Below are positions 22,712 to 34,700 of a stretch of 64,000 nucleotides of DNA, piece by piece. Location of the stretch: contig NC_047083.1 of the NCBI RefSeq assembly GCF_902459465.1, positions 10,407,526 to 10,471,525 of the forward strand, read 5' to 3'. Numbering within the stretch: position 1 is the first letter of the stretch; every line of letters starts with the position of its first letter. Both the position numbers and the translations under genes were made by a program. This DNA comes from Asterias rubens (lineage: Eukaryota > Echinodermata > Asteroidea > Forcipulatida > Asteriidae). Under the pieces are notes generated by a model. That model ran no database searches. It had not been told where the DNA came from and saw only the letters and a list, made by a program, of their open reading frames with translations.

Positions 22712-25700
22712 CTAAATATAAACACGGTAAATAAAAACAACATCAGTGATCTTATTCATTTAGTTTTTACCCATACATATTTCTTTCCATATTTCTTTCA
22801 AAATTTTTCACAAACTTGTTTAAATAAAAGTCAACTTAAACCAATCATAAAATGGCTAAAAACTCCACATTCCAAATACTTGATTTTAAACACAGTTCAC
22901 ACGGGGGACATAAATTTGCTATGTTTGTAAGTTTTTGTTGGTATCAACAAAAAATATGCATTTAACTCTCAAGGGTTGTGACAATGTTCTCAAGGATTGT
23001 GATAGTTTTCTCAAGGGTTGTGACAATGTTCTCAAGGATTGTGACAGTTTTCTCAAGGGTTGTGACAATGTTCTCAAGGATTGTGACAGTTTTCTCAAGG
23101 ATTGTGACAATGTTCTCAAGGATTGTGACAGTTTTCTCAAGGGTTGTGACAATGTTCTCAAGGATTGTGACAGTTTTTTCTCAAGGGTTGTGACAATGTT
23201 CTCAAGGATTGTGACAGTTTTCTCAAGGGTTGTGACAATGTTCTCAAGGATTGTGACAGTTTTTTCTCAAGGGTTGTGACAATGTTCTCAAGGATTGTGA
23301 CAGTTTTCTCAAGGGTTGAGACAATGTTCTCAAGGATTGTGACAGTTTTCTCAAGGGTTGTGACAATGTTCTCAAGGATTGTGACAGTTTTCTCAAGGGT
23401 TGTGACAATGTTCTCAAGGATTGTGACAGTTTTCTCAAGGGTTGAGACAATGTTCTCAAGGATTGTGACAGTTTTCTCAAGGGTTGTGACAATGTTCTCA
23501 AGGATTGTGACAGTTTTCTCAAGGATTGTTACTTTAATTTGACCAATATTCACACTTTGCTAACAATCCAAATAATGCAACCTCCACCGCCTAATGAGAT
23601 TAATTAATTCACAAAAGAAGAATCAATTAAATCCAATATTGAATAAACTTAACCAAGTGCTGCATTGTTGCAAATACATCCTGTCTCTAGAACTAACCCA
23701 ACAGCTGTAGTCAACAATAACAGTTCAATATTGCACTAGAGACCCAAGGCAGTGTACACTGTTGAAGTTCGGTCATTCAAATGTAACGGGCATGACAACC
23801 AATGTTCCAATAAGTAACTAGCATGGCAACCACTGTTCCAATAAGTAACTAGCATGGCAACCACTGTTCCAATAAGTAACTAGCATGGCAACCACTGTTC
23901 CAATAAGTAACTAGCATGGCAACCACTGTTCCAATAAGTAACTAGCATGGCAACCACTGTTCCAATAAGTAACTATCCTACCAACCTCTACTCCAATAAA
24001 TAACTGGCATGACAACCATTGCTCCAATAAGTAACTGGAATGACAACCATTGTTCCAATAAGTAACTATCCTACCAACCACTACTCCAATAAATAACTGG
24101 CATGACAACCATTGTTCCAACAAGTAACTAGCCTGACAACCACTGTTCCAATAAGTAACCAGAAGCTCAAGTTCAAAGTGCACTCTCTGCCAACATAACA
24201 TTTTCCAAGGTCTTTAAATGTCACGTCAACAGTTGCAGCAGACAATGGTAGTCTGCTCTATATATACCATGGATGTTTATTTCGGCTGCAGTTTGATTGT
24301 TTGCTACGTGCAAAAGGTACTATTTGATATTTGAGGTTGTAGTTTTGTTGTACTGTTTTCATTTAAACGGTTGCATTTAAACCCGTATGTATGCTTGCTT
24401 TATAAGTAATTTAGAGATATGGTGAACCATGAACACACTCATATGGCATTAGGTTTGGTTAAATTTGTTTGTATACACCCAAACCAAACAGCAAGCACCC
24501 CTACATGCATAGTGCCCGCCATACCTCAAAAAACAACCTGACAGTATTATGGTTTGAGTCCATGGCCCAATTTCATAGAGTTGCTTAAGCACAAATTTTT
24601 GCTTAAGCAAAAAAATCCTTGCTTAGTAAAATCAGATTACTGGCCAAGACTCCACTTAATTATTATGCTAAGCAAACAACAGCTAAATACCAGTCACAAG
24701 CAATGTATTTGGCATGAAATTTTTGCCAGTAACATGTGAAAAATAAGCGAGCTGTTTTCGTGCTTAAGCAAATTGGCCCCTGGTCAGGCCTTGAACTTCA
24801 TTGTTGAAGGGGCACAGCAATTTCCCTCCGGTATTATGGTAATAAGGGGACATTCTATGAGAAAAATGTTAATTTTGTATTATTTTAGGCCTGCATTAAT
24901 ACTCTGTAACCATGGTCATATACTTGAGCAAATAATCTCAGGCCTATATGCCTCGCTTTCAAAGGGCACCAAGGCATTTTCTCCTCGGTAAAGGTCACCC
25001 TATGAGGCATTTTCTCCTCAATAAAGGTCACCCTATGAGGCAATTGTGAATTTCTACAGGAGCATTTAAAGGGCACCAAGGAAATGACCAGAGGGCATGG
25101 AGGCAATCACCTTCGTTGCCTCTGTGAAATGTCAGTTTCTACTGGAGCGTTTCAAGGGCACCAAGGCAATGACCAGGGGGCATGGAGGCAATCACCTTCG
25201 TTGCCTCTGTGAAATGTCAGTTTCTACTGGAGCGTTTCAAGGGCACCAAGGCAATGACCAGGGGGCATGGAGGCAATCACCTTCGTTGCCCGACATGAAG
25301 TACCAGGCCTGTGTGCTCCATAAAGTAATTGTCTGCAATTAATGTGAGGCTAATAATAATGGGTCAAACTCAATGACGTTGGCTCACATTAGCATTGATT
25401 GATCATCAGTGAACATTACATGTTCTTTCTTGCTCATTGGGGAAATCCATAGTCGTGTGATATGAATGATGTCTACAGTCACAGACCATTAAGTTATTTC
25501 GCAAGAGGAGAATTAAACTCGCATGAACAGTCACCCCCATGCAATACTTATAGTTGATAATGTACTTGAATTTTAAAGGGAGAACAACATTGCTTTTTAG
25601 GATGAGTATATATAAAAACAGTGTTATTAATATTATTGTATGAAAATGAAAACCTTTCAAATTGGGTTTTAAACAGTTATTATCTTGGTCTGTGTGAGTC

Positions 25701-28700
25701 TGGATAGAATGTTACAACCGCATCTCTGGCCACATCATTCCCAAAGGGGGGCAAACTCTCAGAAATATTGAGACAAGATTCAAAAGCATGAACCATTTCT
25801 CTTTGTCAAACATTTCACCAAACCATGTACTTTTCAAAAATAGTTGATACCATCGTGTTTCTCACCAAGTAAATTTGTATGGTCATGGAATTTTCGAGTA
25901 TTTACCAATCTATAACCCTTTTCACATGGCAGCAATTTAGCAAGGGTACCTTACATAAACTTAACAAGGTTGCGAAGAGTACCTCGTATGGAAGGACAAC
26001 TATGATATACAGTCCATGTGTTTTTTTCAAAGGCCTCCACTATACTTTGTACCATGGGCACACATAGCAAAAACGTGTACTCTGGCCTGTACATGTATGC
26101 TTTGGTTTGTTTTGAAAGGGCAAGGGCACCAAGGCGAGAGATTTCACTAGGGACCAAGAGACAGTCCAATATTGTCCTTTCACAAGAAGTGCATTGTCAA
26201 TTTTTACAACCATGCTAGAATTAAGCAATGGACCCCTGCTAAAATAACTGTTGTGTGAAAAGGGCCTTAGACTGTATCTTTATGGCATAGAATGTTGCTC
26301 AACTAGACCTAGTCCCTTGGACATATCTAAACAAACTGATGCAATGAGGGGGTTTCCCCAATGAGAAATCCATTGACTACTCACAGCTAAGAATGTTTCA
26401 CAGATCATAACAAAGTCCAAATAAGGATTGACAATGTCTATATTTGGATGCAAGAGTATTGCTCAAACACAATAATGCTGAGTGGGTTTTTAACAACAAT
26501 GTGAAATAGTGGGCTTTAAATACAAGTACGAACGCAACACACAGCATTGTTTGATGAAGGAGAGCTTTGATCAACAACTCTGTGCTGTATTTCTTCTGAT
26601 CTGGGAACAACACTATCATAGTAAGTCAGTTTGTCAATTTGCACATTAAGATTGTTTGTTTACTTGGCTGCATGTTTGTATATTATACAGAGCCTATATG
26701 AATAAAGGAATACTGCCGTCCATTTCACTAAACTCTTCCTAACTTTAGACTATTCTTAGGACTTAGGACGTGTCTCAAACCTGCACTGTATCGATGCAGA
26801 TCTTAAGATTAATCCTAACTTGAGATAAGATGAGACCTAACTCTTTGTAAAATCGACGGCTGTGTTCTTACACAGCGCTTTATCACACCCCTAGGGGTGT
26901 ATCAAAGCGCTCAGTATTTTTTCCTGCAAAGTATGTCACATAATGTGGAGCTACAAGTATGAGACATGTATTCCTTTAAATATCACCATGAATGGTTTAC
27001 AAGGTGCTACGGTGCATTCAGCAGCCACAGCCAGGAACACTGGGGCGAACCCCTTCTCTTTTTGATAAGTGCACTGGGTTCTTTTACATGTGTTACACAA
27101 CACATGGGACCAACCACTTTCATCCCATCCGAAGGAAGAAAATTGTTAAACCCGCTTTGTTTTTTTAATTAAATAAATTTGTTGGGGTATTTAACACCAA
27201 CATCTTAAAAACATTTCACTTCTTAAAAGGATTGGCTCTGTGCCATGGTAAAAGAGACTCTGTTCTATTTGGGTTTTTTTTCTCTATAAACAGCGGAAGT
27301 AAATACTTGAGACGTTAATGATTAAAAACCTAATTGCAATAAACATGATAAAATGCATGTCAACCATCTGTAGTCTGAGGTCTACTATCGTGCAGAGCAA
27401 AGTACATTATTTGTTTATCAAAGCGGTTTAATACCAAGGGCAAGGAACAACCTCGCACAAATTTTAAACCAATCAATGATTAAATAAGCTCTTTCTTGAT
27501 TTGATTGCTATTTTAAGAACTTTAATTTCTGACATTGACCAAGGAGGAAGATGATGAGGCACTAGGTAATCGCCAAGTTGAGTAGGGAGAATCTGTGGAT
27601 TAGGCGCCTTCAGATTATTCAACCCCATGGTCAAAAACATGGAATATCCAAAAAGGAAGGGACTAATAACCCTTTTCAGTCTGCCCAATTCGCTAATTAT
27701 TTACCTTTTCCCCTCTTCCCACCCTTGATACTGTCCTTCATGTTCCCATCCTCTTTTGGTCAACCCAGCCCCTTCCCTCCACCCCACCCCCTTTTGTCTC
27801 CATGTTCATGGTTTACCCCCTTGCTTTTTCGCATGTGCTTATCCCATGACTCTCTCTCTCTCTCTTCATTCATGTTACACTTTAGTTACCTATATATCAA
27901 TATAAACCAATTGAGTTACCTGTTCAGGTTTGTTGTGTTGTCATTAGCCTTTGAGAAAGACTCGGCTGGGGTCCAAACTTCGAGCCATTAACAGTTTTTT
28001 GTTCAACTTTAATATCTATACTGCTTGACTCTCAATACCAAGTGTGCATTCAAATCCTACCAAGCCAACCGCTGATTTCAAAATGACTAGACTAAAAAGA
28101 AAGTATTGTCCTCTAATTACTGAGTCACAATTTCTTGATTGGTGCAATTCATAATCAAATACGTTAAACCAATGTTTGTATGAGAGAGAGTTACCAGCTT
28201 GGCTTTTATATCCCCCTGTGGGAGTTTGCGGAGTTCCCTTGACAGGGAAATCATCTTAACAAACAACTTGATTGGTGTGCAATTCATAATCAAATGCGTT
28301 AAACCAATGTTTGTATGAAAGAGAGATTGGTTACTGCCAGCTTGGCTTGTAGGCTATGAAATACATGGGTACATGTAATACACAGCCTTGACGCCCTTCG
28401 TAAAACCCAGTCAACCATGTATTATACAACAACAACAATAGAGGGTTCATGTACAGTACATACATTTGTTTACAGCTGAGCTTTGACTCTGGGATTTAAG
28501 GCATTGCATGGTCAGGTATCAATATATATTTGGTTTGCTGTATTACTATGTGTGTGTCTACTTGCCAGGTAGGGTTTGTTCATTAGAGAACCGTCTTGCT
28601 GTTAGAGCTGTGACTTATTAGAGATCTGCCTCGAACTTTGACGCATAATTGCCTACCAGTACATTGTATACCATGCCTACCAACTAACAACACCATTCTC

Positions 28701-31700
28701 AGTTGATTTACACACACCCAATACTGCATTCAGATTGACTTAAACCACTACCAAACCTAGCCTTGTGTGGGGTTGTTGTTCTACAAATACAAACTTCTTA
28801 TTGGATTTATACACAGCCTTGACCAAACCCATTCAACTAACATCACTGCAAGGTCGCTCTATTATACCTTACTATTAAAGCAATGAGGCTGTCGTTATTT
28901 TTGAAGGTTAGGTTAAATGGGTGGACCAAATTCACAATTAGTCCCATGGCATCACTTATTGTGAAAATATTGCAAACTAGTTGCCAACCAAAAGGTTTTT
29001 TTAAGTGCATCAATTACAAAATAGAAAGATTATAATGTGGAGACTTCCATCTGGTGATATGATGAATTGATTCACGTACAATTGACATCTAATTTACATC
29101 ATGAATAATTCAAACATCAAAGGCAAGCTGTCTGGTCTAGTCTTTAGCTCTATGCTGGAATAGTGCATTATGGAAACTGATGATAAATTTGTCAATAAGA
29201 TTTGAGGCATTGCATGGTGAGGTATCAATATATATTTGGCTTGTGGTAAGGCTATCTACTTGCCAGGTAGATTTTGTTGTTTGGAGAATTGCTTGCTATT
29301 CTACCATCGCAGAGTAGATTTTTCAGATTGTTGTTGTTTACATTTGTGTGCATTAATACCAGGGTGACGTGGCATACAATCAAGGTAGGTACGACCGTTG
29401 TATGTATTTTCAACTTGCATGAATAACTTCACATAGTATGGGTTTATAACATAGGCCAAAATTCATAGAGCTGCTTGAAACACAAAAAGTAGCAAAGCAC
29501 AACAACATTTTGCTTACCAGATTAAGGTTACCAGCCAAGCTACTATGTCACATGTACAAATTGTGATTGGTATCCTGCTAATGTCTGCTTAGCAGACAAT
29601 TGTTAAGCAATATTTTCTGCTGGGCCCTGATACTCTTGCCAGACAACCCTACATAAAGCTCATACACACAGCAGAGTCCAGCATTCTCAAGAAGACGATC
29701 AGAGCACACTGATCGAAACGTGGAGCAGAACAAAATGGCTCTTCTCAGAGCCACCACTAATCACACCAAGGTTGTTTACTTGGAGTCACCACAAACATTA
29801 TACCATGATAAAGCACCTTTAAAGACACTGGACACTATCGGTAAATGTCAAAGACTAGCCTTCTCACTTGCTGTATCTCAACATATGCATAAAATAACAA
29901 ACCTGTGAAAATTTGAGCTCAATCGGTCATCAATGTTGCGAGATAATAATGAAAGAAAAAACACCCTTGTCACACGGAGTTGTGTGCTTTCAGATGCTTG
30001 ATTTCAAGACCTCAAAATCTAATTCTGAGGACTCAAAATCAAATGTGTGGACACTCTCTTCTTTTTCAAAAACTCTGTTACTTCAGAGGGAGTTGTTTCT
30101 CACAATGTTTTATACTATTAACAGCTCTCCATTACTCATTACCAAGTAAGGTTTTATGCTAATATTTATTTTGAGTAATTACCAATAGTGTCCACTGCCT
30201 TTAAGACCATTCAACCCCATGGTCTAAATTTCCTAGAAGACAACTTATCTTTTCTTTCTGCTTTCTTCCACTGAGTCTCATTCACTAATCAATCATTTGT
30301 TCTCCCTTCCACCCACCTTTGATTTTGTCTTTTGTGTTTCCAACCTCTTGTAATCAAACCCCCTATCCCCAAACCCTCTCTCCTTCACTGTTCATCACTT
30401 GCTTTCTGGAAGTCCTTTGTGCCCCCCTGTATCTCTCTTGTGGTCAAACCCCCTACCCCACACCCTCTCTCCTCTATTGTTCATCCCTTGCTTTCTCCAT
30501 CTTTCTCTAAAGTGCTTTCTTTTCATCTCTTTCTACTTGACTGCTTCTGTTTAACAATGTTTCTTCCTCCATGGTTAAACCAATGTATAGCCTCCTTATA
30601 AAAAACACTGTTAAGAAGAGGTTCTGCCTATAAAGAGTACATCCTGAAGTCCCAAATCTCATTTCTACTTTGTGTTCCTTGGTTTTGCTGCCCTCTTATG
30701 ACAATGTTCATGTTATAAAGAGGTCTTTGGCCAGTCCAAGCAACCTTGTTATACCAAGAGTCGACTGTACTTGATTGTCTGGGTTGAGTGGTCATCTAGA
30801 CTTCAAGAGAGACTCAGCTAGGGTCGCAGCGTCAGGCCTGCTAACTATCTCTTTGCATTTCAACAGGTCCTGTTGGTTGGTAAGCAGTTTGCAACAGCTC
30901 ACTCTATTTCCCAAATCGGTCTCATAAAACAAATTTCACTTTCTCTCTCCAAGACCTCATCAAAACACAAGTTTGAACATCATTTGCCAACTACCATCAC
31001 AGAAATAACGTCAGGTTATTTACTTTATCTTTGCATTTCCACAGGTCTGAAACTTACATGAAACTTACATCAGCTATTTCTATTTCTCGCATTCAATTTT
31101 ATATACTTTTTTCAATTACAGATTTCTTCAAGACGTTACCAAAACAAGAGTCTGAACATCATTTGCTGACTACCATCACAGGAAAAACACGACTGTCTTA
31201 ATCTCTGACTGTTGCCGATAAACAAGACAGTTATAATTCAGCGATCTCAGTCACCAAATCATTGACGATAAACACACTTGTTTGAACTCAGTAATTGCAG
31301 CTACCTGACCGTTGCTGATAAACAAGACGGTTTGAATTCAACATCTTCAGAAACACACAACCAAAGATGGAGACCAGCAGCAATAACCAACAAGTTATTC
31401 TTGACACTCGCGCCAACGACTTCTACATGTTCTTCAGAAGTGGCACCCACCACGAAGTCCATGATAACTTACTCAAGTTATCTCGCCATTCCAACTTAGA
31501 CAAACACGACCTGGCTTTACTGGTGATGATGCTCGGGCAACTCATGACTGATTTATGCAAGAGGAGGCAGTTGCTTAGCGATACTAACTGCAGAGGAGCC
31601 TTGCAGACCATCTTAGAGACGGTGCAAAACACAGAAGCAAAGAATGACACTAAACCGTATGAGAATGATGTTGAAGAGGTTATGGTTATTCTGCAAGCCT

Positions 31701-34700
31701 CTCCAGTTATGTCGGATATGTATTGAGACTATCTGAACTTTCAAGGCCAACCGGCCATTGTGTTTCGGTTCACTTTGGTCTTACTTTCACAAATATTACC
31801 AGAAACTTTTCATCAACATAAAAGCATTTTTTTATAACAAGACTGGCTACGACTTCATTTTTGTATGGTTTATCCTTCAAGTGCTCTGGTTATGTCTGAT
31901 ATGTATTGAGACTATCTAAACTTTCAAGGCCAACCGTTGTATTCCAGTTCACTTTGGTCTTACACAAATATAACCAGAAACTATTCATCAATAAGCAAGT
32001 TGTTGCCAAGACGAGCTGAGGACTTTATTTTATCCTTCATGCCTCTGCGGTTATGTCTGATTGATACTATTTAAACTTTCAAGGCCAACTGTTGTGTTCC
32101 AATTCACTTTGATTTTAAACGAATATAACCAGAAACTATTCATCAATATAAAAGCATATTATTATAACAAGACTGGCTAAGAGCAGAATTCTCACTTAAG
32201 AGTATCCCAATATGCATGAAATTACAAATAAAAAAAAATTACTGTGAAAAGGGAGAAGTTTCCCTCAATGTTTTATACTGACATGTGATGCTCGTTATCA
32301 AGTAAGTTTTTATGCTAATATATTTTTTGAGTAATAACCACACATATCCAGTGCCTTTTAGATGAGTTTTTCAATTAAGTGGTAAGCAGTGACTTGCCAT
32401 TGTGCCATGGGGCCATTTTGAAACAGCTGCTTTAAAGTACAAAAAGGAGCCTAAGCTTAAAGACAGTATGGATAAAATAAAAAACCTGTGAAAATTTGAG
32501 CTCAATTGGTCGTTGAAGTTGCGCGATAATAATGAAAGAAAAAACACCCTTGTCACACGAGTTTGTGTGCTTTCAGATGCTTGATTTCAAGACCTCAAAT
32601 TCTAAAAAGTGAGGTCTTGAAATCAAATTTGTAGAAAACCACTTTTTTCTCGAAAACTACGTCACTCCAGAGGGAGCTGTTTTATACTATCAACCTCTCC
32701 CCATTACTCAGAATTAAGAAAGGTTTTATGATAATAATTATTTTGAGTAATTACCAATAGTGTCCACTGCCTTTAAAGCACAACAAGGAGCCTAAGCTTA
32801 ACCAAAAAGTTCTTACTAGAATAACATTACCCGCCAAAATACAACCACATTATATACAATCTGTGACTGGTTTCATGCTTATGTTTGCTTAACAGAAAAA
32901 TATTGAAGCAATAATTTCTTCTTAAAGCAGCTTAGCTAAGTTGGATCCTAGTCAGTGCAGGACCAACATTAAGTAGTTTAAATATAAAACACATGCACCT
33001 GTACCTAATAAGCTCAGTTATCTACGTACCTTGTCATCATACCATTAAGATTGCTTTCATTTACTCAGTACATTAGAGTCATCAATATTCATAGTTTCTG
33101 TTTGTATCATGTCCATTTACAGCTCCCTAAGTCCATCCAAATAAAACTCTATTTTTTGTAAATAAATATCTCTTTCATCTCATCTCATAAATATCTCTTT
33201 AATCTCATCTCATAAATATCTCTTTCATCTCATCTCTTGCGATCTCTGACACTAAGTCTTTACTATTGCATGAGAAGTTAATCTTTAAAAAATGCATCAA
33301 GCCTTACTTAATATAATTCTCAAGGCTGGGTCAATAATGGGGTCAATGAACAGGGCGTGGTCAATAAATGAGGTTGGGTTAATTAATGGGGTGCGGTCTC
33401 CCTTCTAGTTTGATATTTCACAATATTTGGGGAACAGCGCCGTGACATTATGTCACACATGATTACAAAAATAGAATGATGAAAATGTACATTCATAACC
33501 TGAGAAATTGTATAAATTACATGAAATAATATTATATTGCTGTTATTTAGTAAGCACAACATATATTTTGCTTAAATAATTAAAGTTATTTCTTGATACA
33601 TTTGTGACGAGTCCCCTTCATTCAGTTTATGTTTTGTGTCGATTTTGTGAAGTGAGCTAAGTTCAGATAAACTGATGTAATGTTTGAAAGGGCTACCTTT
33701 AAGAATACAGACTGCTGAAATGAAGACTACATACCTGCTGCTTGGTTGACCTCCTGGCATAATGTGTATCTGGCAGTATTTGACCTCTCTCCTCACTATC
33801 AAACTTAGTCTCCTTCTCAACACATTTTCTCTTACTGGATTTTCCTTTCTTTCTGAAATAGCAAAAACGAGAGTAAACCCAACTGAACTCAGAGAAATTC
33901 ACATAATTTTTAAGGGGGTAGGGATTTCATCAAAAGATTCCAGACACAAAAGTCAATCATGATACGTTCCCTCAATACACTAAGCGAAGGTAGAAGTCCC
34001 CGCCGCTTTTCTACCTTTCCACTGGGTAGAATTTAATAAGCAGGATAGTTTTTTTCAGAACAGAGAAGTCTCCCGAATTCTGAAACTACTGTGCAGTAGA
34101 AGAACTAATAGCAGACAATGTTTCAAAGAAAAACTCTACACAGAGTCTAATTTCATACAGCTGTAAAGCAGAAAATACTGCTTGAAAACTTTATTTGCTA
34201 AGCCGAAAATTGAGTGGGAAGCACCATCCACATTAAGGAATACTTAATGTAATTTCTGCTGGTAAGCAGTTTCTACTAAGCAATATTATTCTGTGCTTAG
34301 CAAGTTTGTGCATTTACAGTATTAATGAAGTTGGGGCAAGTTAAGAAGATATATAAACATGGTGTTAACGCGAACTGAATACAAATACACTCAAAAACAG
34401 GGCCTACCAAAAATTCAACTTACGATCTCCGTTTGTCCGGTGAAATATAAATCAAGTCTGGGGGATTTGAAGTTGCGTCAGGATTCAAGATTTGTGAAAT
34501 TTCATTTTGGGCTGCTTGGTAGAGTCGTTTTAATTCTTCTCCTTCTCCTGAACAAATCAAATATAGCAAAAGAGTCAAATGTCATGTAGCAAATCTATAA
34601 ACTGTAATACAAATACTGACGTGCACACTCAAGCAAAGATATTGACTAATATGGAGACCGCCAAATAGGGCTAGATAACTCAGTTGGTAGAGCGCCGATA

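Noticed and set aside
22919-23553. Long Leu/Ser/Arg/Thr repeat ORFs on both strands
   Set aside because: Produced by the 42-bp array; extra t bases break the frame between blocks and the flanks are intronic.
18781-24165. CRISPR array
   Set aside because: Repeats are contiguous head-to-tail minisatellites with no unique spacers and the genome is a eukaryote.
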